Positions 1 to 10,116 of a stretch of 64,000 nt of DNA are shown here, one piece after another. Source of the DNA: Bacteroidia bacterium (GTDB lineage: Bacteria > Bacteroidota > Bacteroidia > UKL13-3); assembly GCA_023151275.1 (NCBI GenBank), contig JAKLJI010000004.1, positions 68,946 to 132,945 of the forward strand. Reading direction: 5' to 3'. Below the pieces are notes generated by a model. The model did not search any database. It was not told where the DNA came from and saw only the letters and a list, made by a program, of their open reading frames with translations. How positions within the stretch are numbered: position 1 is the stretch's first letter; the number at the start of each line of letters is the position of its first letter. The position numbers and the translations under genes are program-made.

Positions 1-325
1 AGTTTACAAGTTCACTTTGAGCCAATACATCCGATGAATCAATAAAGGTTCCGCTCATTTCAACCTGTGGTCGGCAATCAACATCCTTTCTTGGAACACT
101 GCACGAGGTAGTATATTCAAATCCTTTTGACTTACTGTCAGATGCCTGTAGCTGAATATAGAATCGCTTTCCGTTTAATGATTCAAATGTTAGCAAATCG
201 CCAGTAGTATAAGGAAGTTTGGCTCGAATTACATCGCCACCTGGGCAATACAAATCTTTGGGTTCACAGCATGATGCCAGACCACTTATCAATCCAAGGA
301 TTACGAAGCTTGTAATTTTTTGCAT
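1..325 (-). CDS. Lipoprotein of unknown function, 3' part missing
   Basis: Reads from an ATG at 325 to the window edge without a stop (108 codons), so the C-terminus lies outside. The N-terminus is a lipoprotein signal: positive MQK, hydrophobic stretch, then GLASCC with the lipobox Cys at about residue 16. The mature part has several Cys (CPGGD, CSVPRKDVDC) that could form disulfides. It reads away from ahcY and is separated from it by a hairpin terminator. No family recognised; probably outer-membrane anchored. The reading frame is certain, the function unknown. Confidence 0.65.
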   Translation of the reverse strand, partial: MQKITSFVILGLISGLASCCEPKDLYCPGGDVIRAKLPYTTGDLLTFESLNGKRFYIQLQASDSKSKGFEYTTSCSVPRKDVDCRPQVEMSGTFIDSSDVLAQSELVN

Positions 326-337
326 AACACAATATAA

Positions 338-376
338 AACAAAAGCCCCATCGGATTGATGAGGCTTTTGTTTTTT
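338..376 (-). terminator. Rho-independent terminator after ahcY
   Basis: Ten-pair stem (338-347 with 363-372) extended by an inner CATC/GATG pair across one mismatch, 5-nt loop. T-rich flanks on both sides make it usable in either direction; the only gene ending into it is ahcY on the minus strand, whose stop is at 389. Confidence 0.75.
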
Positions 377-388
377 AAGAAATTATTC

Positions 389-1702
389 TTAGTATCTGTA
401 CATTTCAGATTTGAATGGACCTTCGGTCTTAACTCCAATGTATTCAGCTTGTTCAGGATCCAATTTGGTAAGCTTTGCGCCAATATGATCCAAGTGAAGC
501 GCTGCAACTTTTTCGTCAAGATGCTTTGGCAATACATACACTTTGTTTTCGTAACGGTCTGTATGATTCCACAATTCAATCTGAGCTAAAGTTTGGTTTG
601 AGAATGAGTTACTCATTACAAAACTTGGGTGACCCATTGCACAACCCAGGTTAACCAAACGGCCTTCAGCAAGAATAATAATTTCGTTTCCATCTACATT
701 AAATACGTCAACCTGCGGTTTGATAGTGAATTTGGTAGAGCCATAGTTGTTGTTCAACCAAGCCATATCAATTTCATTGTCAAAGTGACCAATATTACAT
801 ACGATAGACTTGTCACGCATGGCTTTGAAGTGACGATCAGTAATGATTTTCACGTTACCAGTTGCTGTAACGAAGATATTTGCACGTGAACATGCTTCTT
901 CCATGGTAACTACTTCAAATCCGTCCATTGCAGCCTGCAAGGCACAAATTGGGTCGATTTCAGTAACCAAAACGCGAGCACCTGCACCACGCAATGATTC
1001 AGCAGAACCTTTACCTACATCACCATAACCTGCCACAACGGCAACTTTTCCGGCCATCATAATATCTGTGGCGCGACGGATAGCGTCAACCAAAGATTCT
1101 TTGCAACCGTATTTGTTATCAAATTTTGATTTGGTAACAGAGTCGTTAACATTAATAGCTGGCAATGGAAGCGTACCTTTTCTCATACGCTCGTACAAAC
1201 GGTGAACTCCGGTTGTAGTTTCTTCAGAAAGACCTCTGATTCCTTTTACCAATTCAGGATAACGGTCTAAAACCATATTGGTCAAATCGCCACCATCATC
1301 AAGAATCATATTCAAAGGTTCGCCGTTCTCAAATGCAAACAAAGTTTGCTCAATACACCAGTCAAATTCTTCCTCGTTCTGACCTTTCCAGGCATAAACC
1401 GGAATACCAGCAGCCGCAATGGCAGCAGCAGCGTGATCTTGTGTAGAGAAAATATTGCATGAGCTCCAGGTAACCTGAGCTCCCAAATGTTTCAATGTTT
1501 CAATCAATACTGCGGTTTGAATGGTCATGTGCAAACAACCTGCAATGCGCGCACCTTTTAAAGGCTGTTGTGGTCCATACTCTTTGCGAATAGCCATCAA
1601 ACCAGGCATTTCAGCTTCAGCCAGACGGATTTCTTTGCGGCCCCATTCTGCAAGGGCGATGTCTTTTACCTTATAAGGCAGTTGTGTTTTTGCTTCAGAC
1701 AT
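389..1702 (-). CDS. ahcY: Adenosylhomocysteinase (S-adenosyl-L-homocysteine hydrolase)
   Basis: Hydrolyses S-adenosylhomocysteine to adenosine and homocysteine with bound NAD, clearing the product of SAM-dependent methylations. The 437-residue protein is full length: N-terminal substrate domain with [13 protein letters not shown], the catalytic-region motif [13 protein letters not shown], the NAD-binding Rossmann motif [11 protein letters not shown], and the conserved C-terminal KSEMYRY. Cytosolic. I place the start at the ATG at 1702 (MSEAKTQL); an in-frame ATG at 1720 would add six residues. Single gene with its own terminator and about 190 bp of upstream non-coding DNA. Confidence 0.96.
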   Translation of the reverse strand: MSEAKTQLPYKVKDIALAEWGRKEIRLAEAEMPGLMAIRKEYGPQQPLKGARIAGCLHMTIQTAVLIETLKHLGAQVTWSSCNIFSTQDHAAAAIAAAGIPVYAWKGQNEEEFDWCIEQTLFAFENGEPLNMILDDGGDLTNMVLDRYPELVKGIRGLSEETTTGVHRLYERMRKGTLPLPAINVNDSVTKSKFDNKYGCKESLVDAIRRATDIMMAGKVAVVAGYGDVGKGSAESLRGAGARVLVTEIDPICALQAAMDGFEVVTMEEACSRANIFVTATGNVKIITDRHFKAMRDKSIVCNIGHFDNEIDMAWLNNNYGSTKFTIKPQVDVFNVDGNEIIILAEGRLVNLGCAMGHPSFVMSNSFSNQTLAQIELWNHTDRYENKVYVLPKHLDEKVAALHLDHIGAKLTKLDPEQAEYIGVKTEGPFKSEMYRY

Positions 1703-1891
1703 GATAATCAATTTTGTCACGCAAAGTTAAAGCTTGGCCTTGGATTATTCTAAAAATCTTCAAGCCTTTGAGGCCCTGTTTGTAAAATTTATCCTGACAA
1801 GCTTGCAGGTTCATCATTTTGGCCTTAGGATTGATGTTTTATCCCCAAATTCATCAATTTTGTTTTTTTAAAATTTTAATACAAATCAATT

Positions 1892-2311
1892 ATGCCATAT
1901 CCGGAAATGATGGTGACGCCAATGCGTCAAGAGCTTGAAAAAGTAGGTTTTAAATCACTTATGAATGCTTCCGAAGTAGAATCCGCACTCAATAAAAAAT
2001 CAGGTACTCAACTCCTAGTTTTTAATTCGGTTTGCGGTTGTGCAGCAGGTACTGCTCGTCCTGGTGTTATTCAAGCCGTTGCTGCAAGTGCCAAAAAGCC
2101 TTCAGAACTGCTTACTGTTTTTGCTGGTCAGGAAGCTGATGCAGTTGCAAAAGCTCGTGAGTTTACCTTGCCTTATCCTCCTTCTTCTCCTTCCATTGCA
2201 CTTTTTAAGGATGGGGAATTGGTTCACTTTGTTGAACGCCACATGATTGAAGGTAGAAGCGCCCAAATGATTGCCGATCACCTGAAAGCTGCTTTTGAAG
2301 AATATTGCTAA
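1892..2311 (+). CDS. Bacilliredoxin, BrxA/BrxB (YphP/YqiW) family
   Basis: Thioredoxin-fold protein of 139 residues, the normal family length. The active-site motif is VCGCAAGTARPG with Cys48-Gly-Cys50, characteristic of bacilliredoxins, which in Bacillus remove bacillithiol from mixed disulfides. The start MPYPEMMVTPMRQEL matches the family N-terminus. Bacteroidota carry this family and some make bacillithiol, but no bacillithiol biosynthesis gene is visible here, so the thiol partner is inferred. Single gene with a terminator directly downstream. Confidence 0.88.
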   Translation: MPYPEMMVTPMRQELEKVGFKSLMNASEVESALNKKSGTQLLVFNSVCGCAAGTARPGVIQAVAASAKKPSELLTVFAGQEADAVAKAREFTLPYPPSSPSIALFKDGELVHFVERHMIEGRSAQMIADHLKAAFEEYC

Positions 2312-2335
2312 TTCTTAGCTTGAATTATTTTAAAG

Positions 2336-2366
2336 AGGCTGGCTACATTTTAGTCAGCCTTTTTTA
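2336..2366 (+). terminator. Rho-independent terminator after bacilliredoxin gene
   Basis: Nine-pair stem (2336-2344 with 2352-2360, one G-U) followed by an uninterrupted T tract to 2366; sits 25 nt after the stop at 2311. Confidence 0.85.
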
Positions 2367-2399
2367 TTCAAGCCTTAAATGGAGTTCATTGCCTAAAGG

Positions 2400-3755
2400 C
2401 TATTCTTCCGCCTCAATCCCTAGTTTTTTCAGCTCATCTCCTTTTTGATAAGGAACATAGGTGATAATCAATTGAAACATTTCATCCGTGGTTTTCATGC
2501 TTCCATCTCGGTCTGCAATCTGCCTGGGTGGAGAAAAGGGATTATTGGGATTGGATGACGTATTGTCATAAACACCCTCCACATAAATGGTACTTCCTCG
2601 GGGAATAAGCAACATGGTTGGAGGCTGATAAAAATATTGCCACCTGAAATCCCAGTTATTTATCCGAATCAAACGGATGGTATCTCCCGAAGGTTTCAAT
2701 GCATAAGCCAGAAATTTCTTCCCAATTAAATGCATATGTGGCACCAAACTTAGCACCGAAATATCCTCCGGAACCGTGAACTTGATATGAAAAGTTTTAA
2801 TCTCGTTAGGTGGAATTACCAACTCAGGTGTTACCGGTGCAATACCCAAGGTCCCAATCTGAAATTCACTTACGGGTCGAGTTGGCGCTTTGGATGTAAA
2901 GTACAATCTGAAGTAGGAGGAGTCTTCAACATCAACAGGACTTGGTCCAAAATGGATATCGTTCAGGTAAAATGCCGAATTTTTTTTGAGTTTGTAGCCA
3001 CCAATTCCATGGGGGTAATAGCTAAATTGTGATCCCGGTAAATAATTGCATACCGATGGTGTCATGGGCGGATAACTGCCATCTTCATACAACAAATCCA
3101 AATCTTGATGGATGCGTACACTTTCTGCCTGGTCCTGCCTAATCCAGTATTTCCCGGTTTTTTTCTGGTTTGATTTTCCCTCGTCATAGGTTATCAAATG
3201 TGCATTCATGTGATGTACCAAGCGTTTTTGGGAGGGAATAAATTCAACGGCCTCTAAAAAGGTATCGTGGTCTAGTGTTATTGGAAATCGAGCTACAAAA
3301 AAATGATCGGTGTTGTTTCCCTTTATCCGAAAAGGAGTTGGCAGTTTTACCAGCATGGATGGACCTTTGGGGAACATTTTTCGCTCGGGTCGTTTATACG
3401 GTTCAAGTGAAGAAGTGTCGCCAGACGGCATACCGTTTTTTACCCAGGTTTTTATCAATTCAATCTCATCCCGACTCAAAACTGTTTCCCCTGAAAAATG
3501 GGTGTATTCCGGGTCAGCGGGCCAAGGGGGCATAATTCGGTTTTCAGTTACATACGAAATTAGATTTCCCTTACTGGCTATTTCTTGGTAGTTTGTTAGA
3601 TTGAATGGCCCTCCAGCTCCGTCGCTGTGGCATTTGCTGCAATTCTTGTAAATGAGTGGTGCAATGTCGTTCGCAAAATCCGGTTGCTCGTTTTTGTTTC
3701 CGCATGCTCCAAGCAAAATTAAAATGGCAAAAATTCCTATTACTCGATAAAACAT
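2400..3755 (-). CDS. Lipoprotein cytochrome c fused to a copper type II (PHM-like) monooxygenase
   Basis: 451 residues. Lipobox LLGAC (Cys18), then a single haem c site CSKCH (residues 39-43) in a small cytochrome domain, then a two-domain copper monooxygenase-like region. By comparison with peptidylglycine alpha-hydroxylating monooxygenase the copper ligands appear intact: His181-His182 and His268 (DIHFGP) for the first copper, His340-x-His342 (PHMHLIGK) and Met426 (TTDEMF) for the second. This predicts a periplasm-facing, membrane-tethered oxidoreductase; the substrate is unknown. It follows the redoxin gene with a 16-bp overlap, so the two are probably co-translated. Similar cytochrome/monooxygenase genes occur in other Bacteroidota; I recall no assigned reaction. 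Confidence 0.82.
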   Translation of the reverse strand: MFYRVIGIFAILILLGACGNKNEQPDFANDIAPLIYKNCSKCHSDGAGGPFNLTNYQEIASKGNLISYVTENRIMPPWPADPEYTHFSGETVLSRDEIELIKTWVKNGMPSGDTSSLEPYKRPERKMFPKGPSMLVKLPTPFRIKGNNTDHFFVARFPITLDHDTFLEAVEFIPSQKRLVHHMNAHLITYDEGKSNQKKTGKYWIRQDQAESVRIHQDLDLLYEDGSYPPMTPSVCNYLPGSQFSYYPHGIGGYKLKKNSAFYLNDIHFGPSPVDVEDSSYFRLYFTSKAPTRPVSEFQIGTLGIAPVTPELVIPPNEIKTFHIKFTVPEDISVLSLVPHMHLIGKKFLAYALKPSGDTIRLIRINNWDFRWQYFYQPPTMLLIPRGSTIYVEGVYDNTSSNPNNPFSPPRQIADRDGSMKTTDEMFQLIITYVPYQKGDELKKLGIEAEE

Positions 3756-4294
3756 CCGATTGCGGGTTGATGTGAATAATTCAGGTTCTGATTCTTTTTT
3801 AATTTCTCAAGAGTTTCCTTCAACTCATGCGAACTTACAAACTGTCTGGTTTTTCCCGGTGCGTATGCCCAATTGTCTATTCTGCCGCTGTAAACCGTTT
3901 TTCCCTTTTTGTTGATTACAAATACTTCCGGGGTTACACGGGCTCCAAGTTTTTGGGTGAATTGCTTATTGGGGTCTCGGTAAACTTCTAGCTTTAACTT
4001 GTATTTTTGGAGAAAGGCTTCAATTTGATTTGCATTGATTTGCTCTAATGGACAAATGCCTACAAAGCGAAAACTTCCTCTGTACTTTTCTTGCAATTCC
4101 CGAATGGCCAAGGTGTAGTTTTCACAGAGCGGACATTCCGGACTAAAAAACCAGATTACGGTTCCTTCAACTGCTTGAACAGGAGGAAACATTGCAGGCT
4201 TTCCTCGTAAATCAAACAACCCTGTTCCTTCTTTCTTTACCTGATTTTGTACCAGGAATACCAGCAGAAATGCAAATAGTCGTACAACTAACAT
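3740..4294 (-). CDS. Exported thioredoxin-fold redoxin (AhpC/TSA-like)
   Basis: 184 residues with a hydrophobic N-terminal export or anchor segment (residues 1-16), a thioredoxin-like fold with the redox motif CPLC (Cys54, Cys57), and the cis-proline region RVTPEVFVINKKGK typical of redoxins related to alkyl hydroperoxide reductase. Likely periplasmic. It is the first gene of a two-gene minus-strand unit and overlaps the cytochrome/copper monooxygenase by 16 bp, so it may keep that enzyme's cysteines or copper site reduced (inference). Confidence 0.8.
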   Translation of the reverse strand: MLVVRLFAFLLVFLVQNQVKKEGTGLFDLRGKPAMFPPVQAVEGTVIWFFSPECPLCENYTLAIRELQEKYRGSFRFVGICPLEQINANQIEAFLQKYKLKLEVYRDPNKQFTQKLGARVTPEVFVINKKGKTVYSGRIDNWAYAPGKTRQFVSSHELKETLEKLKKNQNLNYSHQPAIGCFIE

Positions 4295-4327
4295 CGCTGC
4301 AAATCTACCTGCATTTGATTAAGTTTG

Positions 4328-5731
4328 ATGATGCGTACGTTTTTTCTACTCTTTCTTCTTTCATTTCTGATTCAATCAGCCTTTGCACAAGTTGAGCTTC
4401 GGCTTGAGTCGCTTCCTGCGTCAACTCCGGCAAATTCTTCATTTTATGCAGCAGGTAGCTTCAATAACTGGAATCCGGCTTCTCCACAACATAAGTTTAC
4501 TTGGGTTGATGGTTTTTGGACCCTTGTTCTTCCCGGTTCAACTGGAACGGTGGAATTTAAAATTACGCGTGGCTCATGGGCTACAGTTGAAGGTTCAAGT
4601 TCGGGTGGATTTGTTCCAAACCGAAGCTTCACCTACCTACCCAATCTTAAATTAAAGCTTCAAATTGCCGGCTGGGAAGACCAAAAATCAGGAGGAAATT
4701 CTACTGCTCTGGCTCGGATAAAAAAGTTGGACATGTTTATTCCCCAACTTGGTTTAACCCGCAAAATTTGGATTTATACTCCTTCAGATTACGATTCAAA
4801 TTCCAAATCCTATCCTGTTCTTTACCTGCACGATGCCCAGAATGTGTTTGATAATGCAACCGCCTTCGCTGGAGAGTGGGGAGTGGATGAAGCGCTTGAT
4901 TTACGCGAAAAATCAGGAAAAAGTACTGCAATTGTTGTAGCAATAGAACATGGAAATGCGGAGCGATTGAATGAATATTCGCCTTATGTAAATTCCCGAT
5001 ATGGTGGTGGAAAAGGAAATCTGTATGTTGATTTCCTTGCGAATACCCTAAAGCCTTATATCGATTCTGCTTATCGAACTCAAAAAGACCTAGCCTCTAC
5101 CGGAATTGGAGGTAGTTCAATGGGTGGCTTAATTTCAATGTATGCTGCTTTAAAGTATCCCTCCGTTTTTGGAAAGGCGTTAATTTTTTCACCTGCATTT
5201 TGGTTCAGTGATAGCTTGTTTACGTTTGCTGCAGCATCAAGCCCAAATCAAGGATTAAAAGTTGCGTTTTTATGCGATGATACCGAGAGTGACGAAATGG
5301 TGCCCGATATGCTTCGTATGAAAAACCTGTTATTGGGTAAAGGAATTGACTCTGCCAACTGCTCTTACACTGTAAAAACGGATGGTGCTCACAGCGAATG
5401 GTTCTGGAAACGCGAATTTCCTGCTGCATTCGAGTTTTTATTTCCTGAAACCTCTACTACCTATTTGCCAAAAAGTGCCAAGATTTCAAGTGATTTTCAG
5501 TTTTATCCCAATCCCTTAACCGGAAGTGAATTGACTTGGAAGGCCTCCCAAACCCCGGATTCAATCCTGTTAATTGCTCAAGATGGCCGTGAAATCCTTT
5601 CTTTTTCCGGAAAGGAAATCAAAGCAGGTACTCCATTAAAAATTTCAAGCGTTGCAGCTGGCGGCTACATGCTGTTGGTTTTTTACGGCGATAAGCGTTT
5701 CCAATTTCCTTTAATTATTTCGCCCAGGTAA
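4328..5731 (+). CDS. Secreted esterase with N-terminal carbohydrate-binding-like domain and T9SS sorting domain
   Basis: 467 residues. Signal peptide ending AFAQ (about residue 20); residues 22-115 resemble a starch/glycogen-binding immunoglobulin-like domain (GSFNNWNP); residues 130-375 form an alpha/beta-hydrolase of the putative esterase (Esterase D) family with nucleophile elbow GSSMG (Ser264) and likely catalytic His355 (GAHSEW). From about residue 390 is a T9SS type A sorting domain (FYPNPL). Predicted to cross the outer membrane by T9SS and cleave an ester on a sugar polymer or siderophore. A TTG at 4325 precedes the ATG at 4328; a second ATG follows at 4331. Confidence 0.85.
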   Translation: MMRTFFLLFLLSFLIQSAFAQVELRLESLPASTPANSSFYAAGSFNNWNPASPQHKFTWVDGFWTLVLPGSTGTVEFKITRGSWATVEGSSSGGFVPNRSFTYLPNLKLKLQIAGWEDQKSGGNSTALARIKKLDMFIPQLGLTRKIWIYTPSDYDSNSKSYPVLYLHDAQNVFDNATAFAGEWGVDEALDLREKSGKSTAIVVAIEHGNAERLNEYSPYVNSRYGGGKGNLYVDFLANTLKPYIDSAYRTQKDLASTGIGGSSMGGLISMYAALKYPSVFGKALIFSPAFWFSDSLFTFAAASSPNQGLKVAFLCDDTESDEMVPDMLRMKNLLLGKGIDSANCSYTVKTDGAHSEWFWKREFPAAFEFLFPETSTTYLPKSAKISSDFQFYPNPLTGSELTWKASQTPDSILLIAQDGREILSFSGKEIKAGTPLKISSVAAGGYMLLVFYGDKRFQFPLIISPR

Positions 5732-5950
5732 TCCTTCCGGATTAACGGAGAATAGTACTTTATCCTGATGCTGTTGAACAATTTGTTCAACAGGCTGAAG
5801 AGGTCTGTCTTTTAGGAAATAAAGGATGATATTCGAGATGACCGGAAGAAAAAATCCAAGAGTAAACCAAAGCCAAAACGAATGGCCTTTTGATTTTGCA
5901 TAATAGCCGGAAATTGGCGGATGCAGAGCGAGTAGGGGGATTAGTTCCAT
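5711..5950 (-). CDS. Small membrane protein of unknown function
   Basis: 79 residues with an N-terminal hydrophobic segment and a second one (FWLWFTLGFFLPVISNIILY) followed by a charged tail. Layout GYYAKSKGHSFWLWFTLGFF resembles short uncharacterised Bacteroidota membrane proteins. Its 3' end overlaps the convergent esterase gene by 21 bp. No function assigned; moderately sure it is real because the composition is that of a membrane protein and no other gene explains the strand. Confidence 0.55.
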   Translation of the reverse strand: MELIPLLALHPPISGYYAKSKGHSFWLWFTLGFFLPVISNIILYFLKDRPLQPVEQIVQQHQDKVLFSVNPEGLPGRNN

Positions 5951-5964
5951 GAGAATTGAAATGA

Positions 5965-5993
5965 AAAAAGCTGCCCGTAGTTGAGCAGCTTTT
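5965..5993 (-). terminator. Rho-independent terminator of the acc/fab/pls run
   Basis: Stem 5966-5974 with 5985-5993 (AAAAGCTGC / GCAGCTTTT), followed in the minus direction by a T run. It begins three nucleotides after the accC stop. Confidence 0.85.
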
Positions 5994-5995
5994 CT

Positions 5996-7342
5996 TTATT
6001 TGTTGATATCAAATGTATTCATGAAAGCAGTGGTGAAATTTCCTTTCTTGAAATCCTCATTCTGCATCAGTTTGATATGAAGCGGAATGGTGGTTTTTAA
6101 ACCCGGACCTTCAATAATAAATTCTCCCAAGGCTCTTTCCATTTTAATGATTGCTTCTTCGCGGGTTTGCGCACTTACAATCATTTTGGCAATCATTGAG
6201 TCGTAATTTGAAGGAATGGTGTATCCGGCGTAAATATGCGTATCAACCCGAACACCATGACCTCCCGGCTTGTGAAGATTCTCAATTTTTCCAGGTGTTG
6301 GCCTGAAATTGTTATAGGGGTCTTCAGCATTAATACGAACCTCAATGGAATGCTTATGCGGATAATAATTGCGTCCTGAAATTGGAACTCCGGCTGCGAT
6401 TAAAATCTGCTCCTTAACCAAATCAAAGTTAATTACTTCTTCAGTTACCGGATGCTCCACCTGAATACGGGTATTCATTTCCATGAAGTAGAAATTCCGG
6501 TGCTTGTCAACCAAGAATTCTATCGTACCCAATCCTTCATAGCCAATTGCTGATGCTCCTGCAATTGCAGCTGCACCCATTTGTTCGCGCAATTCGTCAG
6601 TAATAAACGGAGAAGGACTTTCTTCAATTAGTTTTTGGTGGCGACGTTGAATTGAACAGTCCCTTTCGCTCAAATGGCATACTTTTCCGTATTGGTCTCC
6701 GGCTAACTGGATTTCAATATGACGAGGTTCCTCTACATATTTTTCCATGTAAATGCCGTCGTTTCCAAAGGCAGCAGCAGCTTCTTGCTTGGCACTGTCC
6801 CAATGTTTTTCAAATTCTTCGTCTTTCCAGATAATCCGCATCCCACGGCCACCACCACCAGCTGTAGCTTTGATGATAACCGGATAGCCAATCTCTGCGG
6901 CAAGTTTTCTTCCTTCATCAGCCGATGCTAACAAACCTTCAGAACCAGGAATTACAGGAACGCCTGCTTTCTTCATGGTATCTTTTGCACTGGCTTTATC
7001 GCCCATGCTGTTAATCATCTCAGGCGATGCGCCAATAAATTTAATTCCATGGTCGCGACATACCTGAGAGAATTTTGCATTCTCAGATAAAAATCCGTAA
7101 CCCGGATGGATTGCGTCTGCATTCGTAATTTCAGCAGCAGCAATAATATTGGCAATATTCAGGTAGGATTGAGGTGAAGGTGGTGGGCCTATGCAAACCG
7201 CTTCATCAGCAAACCTGACATGCAAACTGTCTCGGTCGGCTGTTGAATAAACAGCAACGGTTTTTATTCCCATTTCCTTTGCGGTACGGATAATCCGTAA
7301 GGCAATCTCACCCCTGTTGGCAATTAGTATTTTTTTGAACAT
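5996..7342 (-). CDS. accC: Acetyl-CoA carboxylase, biotin carboxylase subunit
   Basis: ATP-dependent carboxylation of the biotin on BCCP, the first half-reaction of acetyl-CoA carboxylase and the committed step of fatty acid synthesis. 448 residues, normal length. Visible motifs: N-terminal [17 protein letters not shown], glycine-rich ATP-grasp loop [13 protein letters not shown], and [14 protein letters not shown] carrying the catalytic region. Cytosolic. It lies 26 bp downstream of accB and is last in a minus-strand run of lipid genes that ends in a terminator. Confidence 0.97.
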   Translation of the reverse strand: MFKKILIANRGEIALRIIRTAKEMGIKTVAVYSTADRDSLHVRFADEAVCIGPPPSPQSYLNIANIIAAAEITNADAIHPGYGFLSENAKFSQVCRDHGIKFIGASPEMINSMGDKASAKDTMKKAGVPVIPGSEGLLASADEGRKLAAEIGYPVIIKATAGGGGRGMRIIWKDEEFEKHWDSAKQEAAAAFGNDGIYMEKYVEEPRHIEIQLAGDQYGKVCHLSERDCSIQRRHQKLIEESPSPFITDELREQMGAAAIAGASAIGYEGLGTIEFLVDKHRNFYFMEMNTRIQVEHPVTEEVINFDLVKEQILIAAGVPISGRNYYPHKHSIEVRINAEDPYNNFRPTPGKIENLHKPGGHGVRVDTHIYAGYTIPSNYDSMIAKMIVSAQTREEAIIKMERALGEFIIEGPGLKTTIPLHIKLMQNEDFKKGNFTTAFMNTFDINK

Positions 7343-7368
7343 GTTGGGTTGGTTTTGGGTTTGAAACC

Positions 7369-7860
7369 TTAAATAGGCTCAACTAAAAACAAAGGCTGAT
7401 CGTATTCAACCGGTGAAGCATTTTCTACCAGAATTTTCACAATTCTTCCCGAAACTTCAGATTCAATTTCGTTGAATAATTTCATGGCTTCTACAATGCA
7501 AAGGACCTGACCTGGCTTGATTTCGTCTCCAATTTGAACAAAAGCAGCTTTGTCTGGTGATGGCGACTTGTAGTAAGTACCAATCATTGGCGATTTAATG
7601 GTAATGTAATTGCCGGCAACGGTTTCAGTTTTTGAAGCAGGTGCTTCAATTTTTTCTGTTGCAACCGGAGATGGTGCCATCTGATGATGTGCCTCTGCAT
7701 ACACCGGCGTGTGAACCACGGGTGAAGTATGTTGTACGTAAGTTACTTTGTCGTCAGCTTTGCGAATCGAAATTTTAAAATCGCCGCGCTCAACTTCAAC
7801 TTCAGATACCCCCGCATCAGAAACTAATTTAATCAGTTCCTTGATTTCTTTTAATTCCAT
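7369..7860 (-). CDS. accB: Acetyl-CoA carboxylase biotin carboxyl carrier protein
   Basis: 163 residues. Short N-terminal domain ([20 protein letters not shown]), a Pro/Ala-rich linker (about 45-85), and a C-terminal biotinyl domain with the biotinylation motif EAMKLFN (Lys127). Carries biotin between the AccC and carboxyltransferase subunits; the accA and accD genes are not in this window. Paired with accC in the usual order. Confidence 0.96.
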   Translation of the reverse strand: MELKEIKELIKLVSDAGVSEVEVERGDFKISIRKADDKVTYVQHTSPVVHTPVYAEAHHQMAPSPVATEKIEAPASKTETVAGNYITIKSPMIGTYYKSPSPDKAAFVQIGDEIKPGQVLCIVEAMKLFNEIESEVSGRIVKILVENASPVEYDQPLFLVEPI

Positions 7861-7927
7861 AAATTGATGATTAGGAAGTCAAAAATATAAAAAAAACAGT
7901 TACACAAATCCTTCTCAGGAAAAATGC

Positions 7928-8926
7928 TTATTTCGGGTCGTATGCCCATTTTAGGTAAATAGCTCCCCAGGTAAAGCCACCTCCAAATGCGGCAAGTACC
8001 AGGTTATCACCTTTTTTAAGTTTATTTTCCCATTCCCATAAGCAGAGTGGGAGAGTGCCGTTGGTAGTATTTCCAAAGTGGTCAATATTAATCATCACTT
8101 TTTCTTTACCTAATCCCATGCGTTCGGCGGTAGCATCAATAATGCGCAAATTGGCTTGATGTGGTACCAACCAAGCAATATCGTCGGCTGTTAATTGGTT
8201 TCTTTCCATGATTTGGGCCGAAACATCTGCCATTCCTTTAACGGCAAACTTGAAAACAGTTTTTCCGTCTTGGTAAACAAAATGCTCCCGTGCATCTATG
8301 GTTTCATGGCTAGGTGGTTTCAATGAACCTCCTGCCTTTTGATGAAGGTAATGACGGCCTTGACCATCTATTTTTAACACAGAATCAATGATTCCCATGC
8401 CTTCTTCATTAGGCTCAAGTAGCACCGCTCCGCAGCCATCGCCAAAAATGATACAGGTGTTACGGTCTGTATAATCAATGATAGACGACATTTTATCGGC
8501 CCCAACAACAACAACTTTTTTGTATTTGCCGCTTTCAATAAAGCGAGAACCGGTTTCTAGCGAAAACAAAAATCCGGAGCAAGCGGCTGCTAAATCATAG
8601 CCAAACGCATTTTTGGCGCCAATTTTATCAGCCAAAATACAAGCCGATGAAGGGAAAATAAGGTCGCTGGTTACGGTTGCAAAAATGATTAAATCAATTT
8701 CTTCCGGTCCAATACCTCGCTTGGCAAGTAATCCGTTTACTGCTTCCACAGCCATATCAGATGTAGCCTTTCCGGGTTCATCCAGAATTCTGCGTTCTTT
8801 AATTCCGGTACGAGTGGTTATCCATTCATCTGTGGTGTCTACCATCCGTTCTAAATCTTTGTTGCTTAAGACGGTTGGCGGAACATAGCCATTAACTGCT
8901 GTTATGGCGGCGGTAATTTTGGTCAT
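7928..8926 (-). CDS. fabH: 3-oxoacyl-ACP synthase III (beta-ketoacyl-ACP synthase III)
   Basis: Condenses an acyl-CoA primer with malonyl-ACP to start fatty acid synthesis. 332 residues with the Cys-His-Asn triad: Cys116 in AAACSGF, His256 in [10 protein letters not shown], Asn286 in HFGNTTNGT. Thiolase fold, cytosolic. Directly downstream of plsX, with one base between the plsX stop and the fabH start codon, so translational coupling is likely; 67 bp before accB. Confidence 0.96.
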   Translation of the reverse strand: MTKITAAITAVNGYVPPTVLSNKDLERMVDTTDEWITTRTGIKERRILDEPGKATSDMAVEAVNGLLAKRGIGPEEIDLIIFATVTSDLIFPSSACILADKIGAKNAFGYDLAAACSGFLFSLETGSRFIESGKYKKVVVVGADKMSSIIDYTDRNTCIIFGDGCGAVLLEPNEEGMGIIDSVLKIDGQGRHYLHQKAGGSLKPPSHETIDAREHFVYQDGKTVFKFAVKGMADVSAQIMERNQLTADDIAWLVPHQANLRIIDATAERMGLGKEKVMINIDHFGNTTNGTLPLCLWEWENKLKKGDNLVLAAFGGGFTWGAIYLKWAYDPK

Positions 8927-8927
8927 G

Positions 8928-9884
8928 TTAAATAGGAAGTACTACGTCCTTAAATGAAGTTCTGATAATGTTGCACAGGTCTGATTTCACCACATCCCTG
9001 GCTGATAGAATCATGTTTTTAAAGGCTTTGGCATTCGATATTCCATGCCCGATAATTACAGGTGCATTCACTCCCAAAATTGGGGTGCCACCGTAGTTTT
9101 CATAGTTAAAGCGCTCCAAGAATTCATCCTGAATGCCACGTTTACGGGTTACATAGTACATGGATTCCAATGCTTTCAATACCACATTTCCTGTGAATCC
9201 TTCGCAAACGATAACATCTGCTTTGTCGTTCATCAAATCTCTACCTTCAACGTTTCCAATAAAATGGAATGCATTGGTTTCTTCCATCATGTGATGGGCT
9301 GCAGTAGTGATTAGATTTCCTTTTTCTTTTTCTTCACCAATACTGAGCAAACCTACTTTTGGGTCTTCAACCCCATAAACGTGCTTCATCATCAAGGAAC
9401 CTAAAATTCCGAATTGAAACAATACGTCAGGTTTGCAATCTGCATTGGCTCCCACATCAAGCAATAGACCAAATTTACCGTTCAGTTTAGGAACAATACT
9501 GGTAATACTTGGTCTGATAACGCCTTCAATGGGTTTTACTGAGAACATAGAGCCAACAAGCATGGCGCCGGTATTTCCGGCGCTGATGAAGGCATCTATT
9601 TTTTTAGCAGCCAACATGCCAAAACCCAAGGAAATGCTGGAGTTCTTTTTTTGTGAGATAGCCTTGGTGGGGTGTTCTCCCATTCCAATCACTTCTGTTG
9701 TGTGAACAATGGTAAAATCATCCGGATTTGCGCCATCGTTTTGCAGGTGGTGACGGATCTGTTCTTCGTCTCCGATTAAAACAAGCTCAGCTTCTCCATT
9801 TAACTCCTTAAGAGCCAAAAGTGCGCCTGCAATTGCTTCTTTAGGGGCATAGTCTCCCCCCATTACGTCGAAACCAATTCTCAT
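8928..9884 (-). CDS. plsX: Phosphate acyltransferase PlsX
   Basis: Makes acyl-phosphate from acyl-ACP for phospholipid synthesis. 318 residues; N-terminus [18 protein letters not shown] and the internal [12 protein letters not shown] and [12 protein letters not shown] motifs are diagnostic. Cytosolic, membrane-associated. Lies between rpmF and fabH in the widespread rpmF-plsX-fabH order. Confidence 0.97.
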   Translation of the reverse strand: MRIGFDVMGGDYAPKEAIAGALLALKELNGEAELVLIGDEEQIRHHLQNDGANPDDFTIVHTTEVIGMGEHPTKAISQKKNSSISLGFGMLAAKKIDAFISAGNTGAMLVGSMFSVKPIEGVIRPSITSIVPKLNGKFGLLLDVGANADCKPDVLFQFGILGSLMMKHVYGVEDPKVGLLSIGEEKEKGNLITTAAHHMMEETNAFHFIGNVEGRDLMNDKADVIVCEGFTGNVVLKALESMYYVTRKRGIQDEFLERFNYENYGGTPILGVNAPVIIGHGISNAKAFKNMILSARDVVKSDLCNIIRTSFKDVVLPI

Positions 9885-9913
9885 TACCTCAGGGTTTTGG
9901 GTGTGGAAAGCGA

Positions 9914-10099
9914 TTAAATTCCTTTGTTCATCTCAGGAAAAGCTAGTTTTCCTTTGTAGTAACCGTTAGGGGTTACGCGGTGACGCAAATGAACTTCGCC
10001 TGAAGCTGAATCAATTGTTAACGATGGAGCAGCTCCTTTGTAGTGAGTTCTGCGTTTGTCACGACGTGAATTAGAGATTTTTCGTTTTGGATTAGGCAT
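9914..10099 (-). CDS. rpmF: 50S ribosomal protein L32
   Basis: 61 residues starting MPNPKRKISNSRRDKRRTH, the standard bacterial L32 N-terminus. There are no cysteines, so this is the zinc-free form rather than the C-x-x-C form. Located between the DUF177 gene and plsX, the usual neighbourhood. Confidence 0.96.
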   Translation of the reverse strand: MPNPKRKISNSRRDKRRTHYKGAAPSLTIDSASGEVHLRHRVTPNGYYKGKLAFPEMNKGI

Positions 10100-10116
10100 A
10101 GTAGTATTCTCCTTAT

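Noticed and set aside
1703..1891. S-adenosylhomocysteine riboswitch before ahcY
   Set aside because: No SAH riboswitch pattern that I could recognise; only about 190 bp of AT-rich DNA.
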